NCBI GenBank assembly: GCA_037975125.1
Contig: CM075858.1
Coordinates: forward strand, 66,130,140-66,194,139
Direction of reading: 5' to 3'
DNA: 64,000 nucleotides
Source of the DNA: Latrodectus hesperus
Taxonomy: Eukaryota > Arthropoda > Arachnida > Araneae > Theridiidae
Positions 1 through 13,299 of this stretch are shown one piece after another. A program made the translations under genes and the position numbers. Position 1 is the stretch's first letter; each line of letters opens with the position of its first letter. The notes beneath the pieces are model-generated. The model was not told the DNA's origin. It ran no database searches and saw only the letters and a list, made by a program, of their open reading frames with translations.

Positions 1-309
1 GTCGGACGTTTAATAAGAAATCGTGTCAATAAAATTAAATTTGCTTATGATTTTTGTTAATTAAATTTTATCCAATATAATGTCAATCCAATATTGTAAA
101 TCTTCAACAATTTTATGAATTTAAGTTTCTTCTTGGAACCAATCGATGGCTGAGTTATTATCGTTTCTGACTCCTAGGCTGTTGGTTCTGGGTTCGGACA
201 TGAATGTTTCTTTCTTTTTGTATTCTCTGCTCTTTGTTCTGAGAAGATGTATGAATTTGGCCCACCCTATAGACGGGTTTGTGGTGGTATGGTGAGGATA
301 ATGCTACTC

Positions 310-1335
310 ACCGGCTTGCCTTTCAGCCGCCCTCAGAACAATGACAAATGAAATGGAGTGTCTGGCCTTGTTGTGAGGAAGGGTTAGTCCGGGGCCGTCG
401 CGAAGTTATTTCGTTTACCAAGTTCGCGACGGTCCCGGCTATTGATGCAGTGCACGCCGTAATCAAAAACAAAAAATAAAATTTCTTTTTGGAGACTTCA
501 GATTTCCTTAACATTTTTGTACGTTGATATTATTAAAGTGCGAAAATTTATTTTAGTTAATTAAATTTAATTTTGAGTACGCATTTGTTTAGGAATTCGA
601 TACATTGTTGACTTTTCCATACAACCAGTATTTTTCGTATTATCTAAAATTTATTTCATTTGCTTTCATTTAATTTTTGCACCATTCACAATTTTTAGAG
701 AAATTTTAGAGTTTTGCATTTTTTTATTTTTTTACTGATTATACACATACAGCTCTTTGTTGGTTAGTTGTTTAATTCAATTTCGTAATTTCCGGCATTT
801 TATTTGAAATAGTATGATATCTGTTACAGAAATCATAAACTTTGCCTTATTTTAGCTATTAGGAAGTAAGTAGTTTATAAATCGGTGTCTAAATATCCTA
901 ATTTTCAAAGAAATTTTGATTTATATAATAGCATCAAGAATCAAAATTGAGTATTTGCACCATACATTTTATATTCTGGTAAAAAAGGCTTAAATTTGTA
1001 TTTCGAATCAGGGCATTATATTAGAAGGATGTAGAGCAGAAGGCATTGTAGAAGAATCTTTTGATTTCGTTCCTTGTTGTAAAGATAACGTATTTGTTAA
1101 TATTTTCGCCTGTATGTACGTTGTACCGTCATAATATTTAATGAAGGCAATTATTATCTTTAATGTCAGTGCAAAGTTTTATCGGCAGAGGACATTATTG
1201 CAGAGGCATTTATTGATATCAGTATTCCATTTAAAGGTACATTTAATAGCATTCAGGGAAATATATCACATTAATATTTGTTCTACGTATCCATCATCAC
1301 GGAAGTTTATATTTTTCAAACTTGTGAAAGAAATT
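310..1335. repeat. Dispersed repeat R1, copy 1
   Basis: About 1 kb that matches 32788-33790 in the same orientation with scattered substitutions and small indels. Both copies contain the same GC-rich hairpin near their left end and the same run of sequence up to the words ending near 1330 and 33785. A 63-codon minus-strand frame at 323-514 recurs at 32800-32991, but it lies across the hairpin and shows no recognisable domain, so I read it as part of the repeat. No terminal inverted repeats or RT homology were seen. The first 300 bases of the window hold nothing I can name. Confidence 0.7.
389..438. other. Long imperfect hairpin in R1
   Basis: Bases 389-404 and 423-438 can pair as a 16-bp stem (CCGGGGCCGTCGCGAA against TTCGCGACGGTCCCGG, with one G-U type pair) around an 18-base loop. 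The stem is far richer in GC than its surroundings. The second R1 copy keeps a mutated version of the same stem at about 32866-32914. Confidence 0.7.
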
Positions 1336-1389
1336 TAAGTTGATACATATAAATTGAATTTTCTAATTTTTGATATTTTTACGTTTTTC

Positions 1390-2560
1390 TAAATTCTGTA
1401 ATAAAATATGATTTATTTGTGAAAAGCATTAATTTTGCCAGTAAAAGAAATCTTTCAATTTTATTAAAATAAAAATAAAAATTTCTAAAATTTTAAAGTA
1501 TTCTTATTATATCTAAATTTCTGTTTTTACATTGTACATTGTAATTTCATAACAGCAACCATATTTGATTTAACTTACAAATATAACATTTCTATTTTTA
1601 TCTCACAAATACAATTGTTCTCCATATTGTTTCTTCCTCTTACAGTGGTAATTTCTTTCCTCAAATTCAACGAAATTCCATCTCAAATTCCTTTCGTTAA
1701 TATTCTTGACTTCTTTATAATAAAAAGATATGCTTCAGGAGAAGTTAATTGATATCTAAACATGTAAAAAGTAAACATAGCCGATATTTTTCAGAAACGC
1801 ATGTTTCAGCAACGAAACGAACAGAATTCAATAATATTTGACATAAATGTTAGGGGAAAAGTAACAACTCGATTCATAGAAAACAATCACTTGATTCCTC
1901 ACCAGAAAATTTACTCGTATAGTTTCACTTATCCCATAAGTTGTATGAAGAATAAATTAAATTCTTTCAACTATGACAAAGAAAGTATTATGAGACATGA
2001 ACGAAGAAAAGCATCTGAGACGAAATTTGAAAGTATTGATTCATCCAAATGCTAAAAATTTATGAGTTAACATAAAAATTGAATATTCTAATTTTTCTTC
2101 ATATAGTTATTTATTGACAATTTTAAGTTTTTTTTAAATATTGAACAATTAAAATTGTAATTATATTTTAAATAATAAAGGGAAACTCTATTCAAGATTT
2201 TCTACGAATATTACCAAGACAGTTTCGACTTTTATAAGACATTGTAATTAATGCAAATAAATATAAAAAGTCTTTTTTAAGATTTTTTCGGATGTCACAA
2301 ACGCTTCCGATTTTATAACAAAGTTAATGCGTTAGATTTGTATTTCACAAGCCAGGTTATCTAGCTTTTAAAAATGCCGCATTTGCGGATATTTTTTTCT
2401 TCATGTGCTATCTTTATTTTAAATTACTATAAAAAAATGCTTACTTAAAAATGCTGGTAGTAAAATATTGATTTTTTTTATAAATTTCCTTTATTTTACA
2501 AAGTAAATATGTTATAAACCAAACAATTTTAGTTAGTTGTTCAAATAATATTTTTAATTT
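1390..2560. repeat. AT-rich dispersed repeat R3, copy 1
   Basis: Ordered landmarks recur here and at about 4790-5960, 7000-7790 and 15300-16560. They are a block near 1402 (TATGATTTATTTGTGAAAAG), one near 1809 (AGCAACGAAACG), one near 2190 (ATTCAAGATTTTCTACG) and one near 2490 (TTTATTTTACAAAGTAAA). The 84-codon plus-strand frame at 1801-2055 is just one of these shared blocks, not a gene. Copies have diverged a good deal, so the family is old. Boundaries are approximate. Confidence 0.6.
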
Positions 2561-3104
2561 ATCCAATAGTAATTGATATATCCCAATAGTAAATTACTAA
2601 AAATTAATGAGTGAATAAATTGAATATTCTAATTTTTAATATTTCTTCATAAATATTTATTGATAACTCAAGTTTTTCTAAATGCGCAATAACTAAATAT
2701 TGTAACTATATTTTTAATTCATAGGAAACTATTCAGGATTTTCTATGCATATTATAAAGAGTGTTTCGACGTTTTATAAGACCTTGTAATAAATACATAC
2801 CCATAAGAAAAATGTTTTTGTTGAATTGGTTGTCGGATATCAAATGCCTTCGCTTAAATTAATCAGTTAATACGTTAGATATATACTTGGAGACAAGCTA
2901 GGTATACTAGCTGTTAACAATGCTTCATTCGACAACACATGTTCCTTAAATAAAATTTTGATGTTAAAATATTATTAAAGAAGTTTACTAATTAAATGCT
3001 TATTATAAAATCGTGATTTTTTTAGCAATTTCCTTTATTATTACAAAGTAAACATGATATAAATGAAACAAGTTCAGTTAGCTATTGAAATAATATTCTT
3101 AATT
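2560..3104. repeat. Partial extra copy of the R3 right half
   Basis: The blocks near 2190 and 2490 are repeated near 2741 and 3040, so this looks like a partial tandem copy of the right half of R3. No gene seen. Confidence 0.5.
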
Positions 3105-4640
3105 AGACTCAGAGGAGATGAAAGATGAGATAGAATAAAGTTATTTTACATAACTGGTGAGGTAATATAAAACAGGCTGCATTTTGATCTGCTACGAAAC
3201 GAAATTACATCAAATTACTTTGTTCATGACGGATATTTATCGCCAAGTATGTGTCTATTCGAAGCTTTTTTAGCCATGATACCTAATTATCAGGCAATGA
3301 ATTGAGTAATGGTGTCTCTAAAGCATAATATTTAATTGCTTCTGGATGATTTGAAAGAACATCAACGGCAGATTCCAAAGTAATCTCCTCTAGTGTGCTG
3401 CAAAAACCTTGTTATTCATTTAAACCTGGACTCATTATGAAAGATGATTTATTTGAATATATACAAGACATATAGTGTTATATTTTCACGTTTGAGTGTG
3501 CAAGAAAATCAAAATGAACCCCAAGCCAGTAATTTTTTCAAAATTATTTTTTCTGTCTATTCTCTGTAACCACAGTAGTCTTCGGATTTTCTGTAATCCT
3601 TGTTTACGGTTTGCATCAATGAAGCACGTTTTAAATGGAATTGCACATCTTTTATAAACTTAGAAAGGTGTTAGAAGAATAAAAAACTTATAAAAACTTC
3701 TATAATGGAACAACAAGAAATATAAAACTTAGTTAAATAAACTTTATTCGTGACATTTAATTAATAATGATATATAATAAAGGATTTCAATATTCTTCTA
3801 AAATTGCAAAATATTGAAAATACGTGTATTGATATTAAATTTGCTTTTACTTAATTACTTTTCCACACATAAAAATTTACATCAAAAATTTCAATAGTTT
3901 AACTAAATTTAATATAACTATATTTCATCATAACTATATTACAAATTTTAAGAGATTTTACTTGAATATAGAGTAATGTATATTAATTGAATGAAGAATT
4001 TCATGACGAGGATTAAATTAAGAAACCGCATAGAAATTCATTTTTCGTTTATGAGAATTTTTAAGCTCAAAGATATTAATTTCAGCTCAAGAAACATTTC
4101 TTATTTATTCATCTTATGTAACTATATGAGATATTAATGAAAATATTGCAGAAATTAGTATAATTTATTCCTGGGAAATGATTGGGAACTGTTTTAATAT
4201 AAGGACTTAATATTTTAAAAATTCTGAAGGTTAAATTATTAAATAGAATTTGAAATTAAACGTAATTAATACAACAATGAGAAGAAGAGAACACGATATT
4301 TTTAACATAATGGTGAACCATTTAAAGCATCATTTAAAGATATTATAGTGTATTTATATATCACACAATTAAAAGAAAATAACTCTTTCCTAGTAAACAT
4401 GCTCGCCAGTTTCTTTCTACGGTGAAATTGTCTATCATTATCTTTACCTCTTTTCAGGGAAATAACTAGGTTATCTGTTATTGTCAAAAGGAAATTAAGA
4501 ATAATTGGACGTTACACTGTTAGAACTAAACGCCAAGGAGCCAAATTTCAAACACCTGCATTTGATATTCCAATAATTCAGTTTAACACAAGGATATTGT
4601 ATATATATACTTAAATATTCATTTTATTAAATCGATAATG
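3105..4640. repeat. Dispersed repeat R2, copy 1
   Basis: It matches about 18735-20560 over most of its length. The left end begins with a plus-strand gag-like scrap (DSEEMKDE) that resembles the gag relic at 12017. On the minus strand at about 3289-3411 there is a 41-codon stop-free stretch containing LESAVDVLSNHPEAIKYY. The second copy keeps a mutated version near 19290-19400. Its origin is unknown. The block near 4275-4490 also recurs at about 13930 and 20320. The short minus-strand frame at 4302-4487 is inside that block and is not supported as a gene. Confidence 0.6.
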
Positions 4641-4789
4641 ACATTTAATTAAGTCGTTTCAAAAGGCATGGTCAAGAGAGTTTCTTTCATGATTTTCGTA
4701 TAACAGGATCTTTGCGAGAAACAAAATTTAGAACTATCTGGGACTCATTAAAAATCACAAAAATTTCTTCTAAACATTATAAGTATAAG

Positions 4790-5960
4790 CAGAATTCTGG
4801 AAGAAAATATGATTTATTTGTGAAAAGCATTAATTTTGCCGGTAAAAGAAATTTTTCAATTTTATAAAAATCAAAAATATTTCTAAATTTTTAACGTTTC
4901 CTTATTATATCTAAATTGCTGTTTTTACATTGTACGTTGTAATTTCATAACAGTAACCATATTTCATTTAACTTACAAATATAATATTTCTATTAATATC
5001 ACAAATATATTTATGCACCATATTGTTTTTTCTTCATACAGTGGTAATTTCTTTCCGCAAATTGAACAACCAAATTCCATCTCAAATTCCTTTCGTCAAT
5101 ATTCTTGACTTCCTTATAATAAAAAGATGTGTTTCAGGAGAAGTTTATTGATATATAAAAATGTGAAGAGAAAACATAAAGCGATATTTTTCAGAAATAC
5201 ATGTTTCAGCAACTAAACGCACAGAATTCAATAATATTTGATTTAAATGTTAGGTGGAAGTTGCCGAAATTATGTGTAAATTTATTTTCAAAGAAAACAA
5301 TCACTTGATTCCTCCAGAAAATTGACTCTCATAATTTCACTCATGCCGAAATTATGTAAATTTATTTTCATAAAAAAACAATCATTTGATTTTTCACTAG
5401 AAAATTTACTGTATAATTTCACTTATCCCAAAAGTTATAAAAGAAAAGATTAAATTCTTTCACAACTATGGCAAACAAGGTATTATGAAACATTAACGAA
5501 GAAAAGCATCAAACCATCATTTCCAAAGTATTGAAATATCCCAATAGTAAATTACTAAAAATTAATGAGTGAATAAATTGAATATTCTAATTATTGATAT
5601 ATTTCTTCATAATTATTAATAGATGATCTGAAGTTTTTCTAAATGCTCAGAAACCAAACATTGTAATTATATTTTTAATTGTAAGGATATTACTCAGGAT
5701 TTTCTATGCACATTTTCAGGAGAGTTTCAACTTTTATAAGACCTTCTAATGAATGCATATGCACAAGAAAAGTGTTTTTGTTGAGTTGATTGACGCATAT
5801 TAATCATCTTCGCTTGATTTGAACATTTAATACGTTTGAACTATATTTCGTACGAGCCACATATACTAGCTGTTAACAGATTATTTTCGACAAAAGTAAG
5901 CATGATATAAACGAAAAAATTTCCGTTATAGAAATAATATTTTTAATTGAAAGGAAACAA
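4790..5960. repeat. AT-rich dispersed repeat R3, copy 2
   Basis: Same landmark order as at 1390-2560, with a local duplication near 5270-5350 of the motif around AAATTTATTTTCA. No gene seen. Confidence 0.6.
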
Positions 5961-5999
5961 TTCAAAATTTTCTTTTCGTATTATTTTGAAGAGTGAGAA

Positions 6000-6990
6000 A
6001 GAAATCGAAATGAACTTGTCGTATTTTATATGGACTAATGCTTGATGACAATTCCAAAACTAGATTCACAATTTTGATTTTTGATAGCTGATTTCTTCAG
6101 AATATTTTAAGCCATTTTAAAAACTGCAAAAATATTTAAATCTCACTAAGATATTTAATTATCTGACTCGGTGTTCTATTCTTCATGTTCGAGGTATGTT
6201 TGCAAAAGCACTTTGCGTGAAGAATTTATCATCTTAAGTATTATGTTAAACTCTTTTTTCCTCTTTAAGATTATATCTGGCAGAAGGAAGATATTAAATT
6301 GTGACACTAAAATTAAATGTCCATATGATATTTTGGTAAGTATCATTTAGTGATTTGAATCCATTAAATTGTAAATCTTCCACTATCTTTTGAATTACAA
6401 TTTTTTTTGAGTCTTCGGATTACATTAATCTTTTTGTCAGTTACTAATAAAAGGTGTAAAAATTTATTTTGAGCTTAGAATTTTGCTTGATATTGCGCAA
6501 ATTGCTTGAAAATCTGTTTCACTGATTTAAACTTTTTCCATGTAACCAATACTTTTCATATCACCTAATATTTTATATACTTTCATTATCCTTTTTGTCC
6601 TTTTAAAGATTTGGTGAAAATTAAGATTTTTCCAACATAAAACTGTTTGTTACTATTTAATTATAAATCAACTTCTACATTTTATTCGAAATAGCTTAAT
6701 CCTGTTTTTTTCAGATTTCATTAACCATCAATTAGGTATTGAGTTCTGTTTTGAGATAAAGAGCATGCAATAAACGAGGAGTGATTTATTAAAATCAAAG
6801 TCGTGTTTTCAATTTAATACTTCCGCTCATTTGAAAAGGAATTCACAAATCAAAACTTAAAAATCACAAATAAAAACAAAATTGAAATAATCCATTAAAC
6901 ACAATAGAGACAAATTAAGAAATTAAAAAAAAACTAATCCCAAAGAAAATATTACTCAAAATATCACCCAAGGTACATATAAATAAATTA
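6000..6990. repeat. AT-rich dispersed repeat R4, copy 1
   Basis: Shares ordered blocks with about 10900-11900, 13300-13700, 16560-18570 and 32470-32787. Examples are the block near 6200 (CTTTGCGTGAAGAAT) and the one near 6760 (GAGTTCTG...). This copy lacks the 200-base internal segment that carries coding-like sequence at 16643-16963. Confidence 0.55.
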
Positions 6991-6999
6991 GTAGAACTC

Positions 7000-7790
7000 C
7001 AAGGTACTTCACCTACCCATATTTGTACAGGGCTAATTTCTTTGCGCAAATTTAACGACAAAATTTTATCAAATTTCTTTTGTCAATATTATTGACGAAA
7101 AATGTATTACCATTTAGACATGTAAAGAGAAAACGAAAAGCGATATTTTTGAGAATCTCATATGTTCAAGCAAAGAAACGCACGGAAGTCAGAAATATTT
7201 AATTAAAATTTGACATTGAAATTCCAGTCAATATGTTAATAGGTTTTCATAGAAAATATTATCACTTGACTGCATCCTTATATAAATACTCTTATAATTC
7301 AATTTTCTAATATGTTTCATAAGGAAGAAATAATATGTGTTGAATAATAATAAGTTGAATAATAAAATAATATTGAATATTCTAATTTTAATTATTTATT
7401 CATAATGATTTATTGATAAACTTAAGTTTTTCTAAATGCTAAGCAAATATTGTAATTGAATTTTTAATTGAAAGGAAATTATTCAGGAATTCCTTGGCAT
7501 AGTATTAGGACTGTTTCGACTTTTAAAAGTCCCTTGTAACAAATTTGTATCCATACGAACAGTATTTTTATGGCAAATAACTAGTAAGGAAGTTTACTAA
7601 TAAAATGCTGGTAATGAAATATTGATTCTTATAAAAAAAGTCTTTATTTTTAGAGAGTAAAAATAATATAAAAGATGCAAGTTCAGTTTTATTATTGAAA
7701 TAATTTATTTAATTGAAAGGCAATAATTCTGGGCTTTCTAATCGTATAAGCAGGCATGTTTTCACTATTAAATCACCCTAACAATAAACT
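7000..7790. repeat. AT-rich dispersed repeat R3, copy 3 (partial)
   Basis: Starts at the block matching 1660 and runs through the blocks matching 2190 and 2490. The stretch from 7790 to 8570 is AT-rich and I see nothing else in it. Confidence 0.5.
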
Positions 7791-8573
7791 CGTACTCATA
7801 AGAACATTCTTGTTTGTGAATCGGTGGTTTGTAATCAATCACGATTCTGCGAAAATTGCATAGCTCATCCATAAGTTAAGTATTTTGGAACATAGGCATA
7901 TTTAATGAAACCACTTATTCATGAAAATATACTAGGAGAGAAATTTACTAATAAAATACTGGAAATAGTTTAATTCATTTAGAATTTCTATTTTTTATTT
8001 TTACAATGAAAACATAAAATTAACAAACCAATAACAGTTTGATTACCCTTATAATCACAAATTCATTTAGCTATCTGATATCACGAAACAAAATTGCCAG
8101 GAAATCGAAAAAAATGGTCGAAAGGATGGTTATATTATATACATAGACTAATACCATCTCCCTCTATAGCTAAGAAAGCCAGTACATTCTCTTTTGACGT
8201 CATCAGGTGATGGCTGAAATCCACTGCGTTCGATTACGAATAAAATATTCCGAAATAACTGATTTTATGATGTTTAAAAGTCCCTAGCAATTAATTATTT
8301 ATAATTTTAAATTCATCCTGATATTATTTCCACGAAGAGTATTAAAAAATTAATAGCGCAGAGTTATATGAAAAATCTTTATTCAAATCTAACTTATAAC
8401 AATTGTAAGTATAACTTACAATTGTGAATAATAACTTTTCTACTCATATTAAGATCGTGTCTACAAAATTTTATTCAATATTGGAATTTATATTTTCGTT
8501 GGTGTACTTTTAAAGGAAATATATATCTGCGTTGATTATCATTATACTAAATCAACATAAAATTACTTTAATG

Positions 8574-8625
<52 letters not shown>
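8574..8625. repeat. (TA)n microsatellite
   Basis: About 50 bases of uninterrupted TA dinucleotides. The flanking 8626-9164 is AT-rich with nothing recognised. Confidence 0.98.
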
Positions 8626-8631
<6 letters not shown>

Positions 8632-9164
8632 TAATAATTTCCGCGCATTTTTTAAAATAAGGTTGCAATGTTATATTCTAAAATAATTATTAGCAACATG
8701 ATCTATTATGAATTAAAAATATTTCTTTAAAAATCTTTTAAATACACACGATTAGTTTATTTTCAAAATATATTCCATATGTATGATAGATGTACAGCAT
8801 TTACTAAGTGATAACTTTAAAACTATTGTGTATGACTGAAGTAGAAAAGACAAATAACAAAGTAGAAAATAATTTACTATAATAACACTTTTTTATATTT
8901 CTTCTAAAAACAATACACAAATTTAATTCTAAGAACAAACAAACATTATTTAGCATATTAGGACACAAGTACATTATTAATATGTATTAGAACAATATTA
9001 AATTATGTACATAATTATTACATTTTTATTCAATTTATTTTGATACATTCCTAACAATGGATAAAATTAAACTACTTGAGAATATACTTAAACTTATTTT
9101 TAAAAATATTTTAGTTTTTTAAAAAAAATAAATATATTGGGTACAATTTCTGATACAAATTACA

Positions 9165-9626
9165 TTAGGATACAATTTTTTTCAGAATTAGGAAACTTAT
9201 GAATTTTTCTTTTTTAGATTGAGTATTAAACGCTGTAGAGTCATTCTTTTGGCAATAATTTTTAAGATATATATTTATACATGATTTGACTATGAAGAAT
9301 TTTGCTTCTTCAACATCATGATCATCTTCCCATTTTTCGAAAGGTAAGTAAATTTCAGATCCATTCAGATTCTTAATTACTAAAAATGTATATGCTTTAT
9401 GATTAGAACACACGAAAAGTAATAAAACCTTTAAAACAGAATTCTGTTCCTTAACAAAACACAAAACATCTCTCTGCATTTTATCTACAGTATTTTCTGA
9501 CAAACAAGATGAAATATTATTAATTAAATCATACAAATCTGTTTCATAATCCTCATAAATTTTATTTAATTTAATTAGCCTAATATTTTGCTGTATATTA
9601 CTAATATCAAGAACATTATTAAAATT
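9165..9626 (-). pseudogene. Coding-like open frame, unknown (exon or gene relic)
   Basis: A minus-strand frame stays open for about 153 codons, from just inside a stop at 9627-9629 down to the stop at 9165. There is no ATG near its start; the first codons read NFNNVLDISNIQQ. The composition is protein-like, with an acidic/aromatic patch (FEKWEDDHDVEEAKFF), mixed hydrophobic segments and a basic C-terminus (FLILKKIVS). It could be the last exon of a host gene, with a splice acceptor near 9626, or a relic of an unrecognised element. No family was recognised. A second open stretch lies just upstream in transcript order at 9690-9974. Only RNA data or a homology search could decide. Confidence 0.35.
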
Positions 9627-9689
9627 TCAAATGGTAAAGAATACTTAGTCACTTTTTTATTGGCACATTTTTAATAAAACTATTTATAA

Positions 9690-9974
9690 TCAGAGATTTT
9701 CATCAATAACAACAGAAGTACACAAATTTCGATATTGATTATAGCCAATATTTAAAAACATAAAATTGCTTTTTCTTTTGAGTAGAACCCAAACATCCAA
9801 AATATTTATATTTTCAAGCATTTTTTTATTTTGTCTAAATTTACAAAACAGTTTTTTTGCTTGTATTCCACAAGTCACTTTTTTTACTTGGAATAATTTC
9901 TTCACACAGTTGAGTATTTTCACATGTTTGCGGCTTAATTGAGGGATCCTCTTGATGACATCTTTATTTGTTAA
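9690..9974 (-). pseudogene. Coding-like open frame, unknown
   Basis: A lysine-rich minus-strand frame of about 94 codons runs from near 9974 to the stop at 9690, and includes KDVIKRIPQLSRKHVKIL and WVLLKRKSNFMF. It ends 64 bases before the open stretch at 9165-9626, and the gap contains stops in all frames I read. An overlapping frame near 9840-9950 also looks coding (LCEEIIPSKKSDLWN), which would fit a frameshifted relic. No family recognised. The neighbouring 9975-10860 is AT-rich with nothing identified. Confidence 0.3.
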
Positions 9975-10899
9975 TTATTTTCATTATCTATTAAAGATGC
10001 AAGGTACAGCATTAGGATGTAATTTCGGATATTTAGGATCACGACTATTCTATTATCATTTATCTCATTGAAAGCTTCGCTGCTTCTCAAAATATCACTT
10101 GGTTTGAAGTGCAGTTCGCACACCTAGAAGTAAATTTTAAATTAAGAAAAATGGTATGCATGCAACAAAGAAATTGTCAGTTTTTCTTTACTTATAATAG
10201 ATTATTTATTTTATATAATCAATAGGATGCATTCTGAAATTAATTTCGAAATTGCCTAGAGTTTATCTATAATCGCAGTTCTCTTTTAACTCAAACATTT
10301 TATTATTATTAATAGATCGAAAAATAAATAATTATTTTATTTTTCTATGACTATTTAAATTTTAAATATGATTTGACACGTAACAAGTTTAAAAAATTCC
10401 ATAGTGATTCCAACTTTCCAACCAATTTCCAACTTTTGATTTTATTTAAAAATTTTTATTACTGTTAATGTTATTAAAAAGTTCAAAAATAAAATGCCAA
10501 GATAAAAATCATGCAAATGAAACAATAAATGAAATTAATTTACTTACTCTGGAATGTTTGGTTTTACTTCCATTTTTCTCTCGGAATTGCATACAAAGAT
10601 TAGCATTTAAAATCTCTTCATTTGGGAATAGAAAGCGAAAAATCTAATTTCCAGTATTATAATTGCTTTTACGGGCAGTTACGCAACATTTAAAAAGCGT
10701 ATTCTTTGTTATTATACAAAAATAAAAATATAATAAAATATTTTGAAAAATATCTCGAAAACGAGCCAGCGTTAAATCGTAAGAAATACAGTAACAACAG
10801 TCTCTATTAAAGCGTTATCCTCTAGATGCAACGTCACAGTCATTTGGTCACATGGTAGTCAGGCTTTCTACTAACAGAAGGTACTGCTAATACTCGAAT

Positions 10900-11900
10900 A
10901 CAATTCCAAAAATAGATTCACAAATTTGATTTTTAATAACTGATTTGTTCAGAATATTTTAAGCCATTAAAAAACTCCAAAGTATTTGAAGCTCACTAAG
11001 ATTTTTAATTCTATAACTCTGCCATATGTTCTTTACATCTGAGGTATGTCTACATAAGGACTTTGCGTGAAGAATATTTGCCATCTTTAGTATGGTGTCA
11101 AAGCCTTTTTTCCTTTTTAAGAATAAATTTTTATTCTTAAATGTTTTTTGAGCGCTTATCTGGCGGAAGGCTGATATGAAATCGTGACAATATAAATAAA
11201 TGTCCTAGTAATATTTCTGGTAAATAAGTATCGTTCTGAGATTTGAATCCATTAAAATTGTAAATCATCAACAATCTTTTAAATTTCAAATCTTTTGGAG
11301 GACTCGGATTACATTAATCTTTTTGTCTGTTATAAAGGTGTGAAAATTTTTGAGTTTATCACATTTGCTTCAGTTGACGCAAATTGCTTAGCAATCTGTT
11401 ACATTGAATTAAGCTATTTTATGTAACCAGTAATTTTCATATCACCTAATATTTGTTTAAAATGCTTTCCTTTACTTTTTGTCAAGATTTAGTTTACAAG
11501 ATTTGGTAAAACTCTGGATTTTTCCAAATTAAAATTTTTTGTAACATTTTAATTATGTATCAATTTCTACATTTTATTTGAAATATGTTAATATGTTTTT
11601 TTTAGATTGCATTAACTATTAGATAGGTATTGAGTTCTGCATTGAGATCAGGAATATGCTATAAAGGAACAGTGGTTTACGTTGTACCAAAGTGGTGAGC
11701 ACAACTTAATATTTCCGTTCGTTTGACACCAAAATGAGGTTACAAATAAGAACAAAATCGAAATACTCTATCAAACACAATAGAGGCAAATTAAGAAATT
11801 AAACAAAAGAAACAACTAACCCCAAAGGAAAAATTCGCAAAATAGCATCCCAGATATATATAGCTAGTTAGGACTTCCAGGTACTTCTCACCTATCCTTA
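10900..11900. repeat. AT-rich dispersed repeat R4, copy 2
   Basis: Begins with the block ATTCCAAAAATAGATTCACA, which is also the sequence resumed on the right flank of element B at 32476. It then runs through CTTTGCGTGAAGAATATTTG near 11060 and the block near 11640. Like copy 1 it lacks the internal coding-like segment. Confidence 0.55.
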
Positions 11901-12016
11901 TTAAAACAAATAGAAGTACAAAAAACTATGAAATTATTTCAGAATAAAATCGAAAAGTAGTTATAGCATGAAAATTTCAAATGATAATTTGAAATTTTCC
12001 ACAAGGATTATAAAAA

Positions 12017-12600
12017 ATGACCACATTCCTCCACCAGAATTATATGGACCACTTCATCATATTTTGTATTGTCAAAAAGCCGGTAAAAATTCTAATGAAA
12101 ATCCTTCCAATACATAAGGATTCAGAGGAGATTAAAGAGAAAATAAAAGAAATTAATTTCGAAGTTGTTACAATAACAGAAATGAGAAGCTCAAAATATC
12201 TATATAAGATACCGGTTTTTCCGATACAAATAAACGAAATAGAAAGTATTGAAAATATTAATCAAATAGAAAAACTATGCTGCATAATAGCAAATGTAGG
12301 CGCTTGTATATTCAGGCCAAGAGCCTAATATTGTTGCAAATTTAAGACAAGAAGCCACAGCTCCAAAATTTGCGTTTGCAAAGCAAAATATCTTAAGTGT
12401 GCAGGAGAGCAAAAATCTAATGTTAGTAGAAAATGAAAAAAATTGCTCTTTTTAAAAAGTATCAACTGTAGAGAACCACATCAAAGGAACAATAAAAAAT
12501 TGTCCTATATCACCTAAAAAACTAGAAATACGTTCCCAAATAAAAGAAAAAGATCAATTGGGTATCAGTAACAGTTAAAAACAATTTATTCCGTGTTCAA
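12017..12600 (+). pseudogene. Jockey-like ORF1 (gag) relic
   Basis: A plus-strand frame of about 103 codons (12017-12328) aligns by eye with the PRE_C2HC region of the gag proteins of elements B, D and E. It runs through KILPIHKDSEEIKEKI and on to LCCIIANVGA. Past the stop at 12326, cysteine/histidine-rich scraps continue in shifting frames to about 12600, which fits decayed zinc knuckles (near 12395-12420, and the NCREPHQ scrap near 12468). The protein would bind element RNA if whole, but here it is fragmentary with several stops and shifts. Scraps of the same gag recur at the left ends of R2 near 3110 and 18690. Confidence 0.65.
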
Positions 12601-13299
12601 TTCCAGCTAACGTTTAATGATAGTAAATGGATGACCTCTGACTTATGCTTAAAACACTTGTGACGTGGTTGCTTCGAAAGTTTCTATAAATCAGGATATA
12701 TAAATATATATATATATATATCATCCATTAGCAGATAAATATTCTATTCTTCCCAAAAAGGAAATAATCACCTTCAGCATTAAAATTGATTAATATAATC
12801 ATTAAGAACTCCAAAAGACAAAGTCAAAGAAACTACATTTTCAACTAAATTTTCCTTGATATAAAACTATAATAAATACTTTTTCCATAAATTATATTCG
12901 CTGTTAATAAAAGCTTACAGACAATTTGTATTTCGAACATGAGAGAGCATTATAGGTGAATATTGTGAGAGAGTTTGGTCAATACAATTCTGTTAACAAG
13001 ACAGTCTTTTGATGTCTAAAAGGGAGTTTAAGCTGATCTTAGGTGTGACCATGAATTGAGCAATTAATCTTTTACCCTCAATGTACAATGCATAACCATA
13101 ATATCTGATGTCTAACAGTAAGCTATGCTTTAGATAGGGACAGTCAATTTAAATCAAGATTTTCAATAATGTTGAACATTTTCAAATAGTACAGTAGCTA
13201 TACTGAAATGCATAATAGATAAAGAAAATAAACATACAGCTATTAGAAGGTCAAATCTTTCGATACCTTTCGAATTCCTATTTCAATGTTTTGAGTCTA

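Noticed and set aside
1801..2055. 84-codon plus-strand frame as a small gene
   Set aside because: The same block recurs in other R3 copies with stops and indels.
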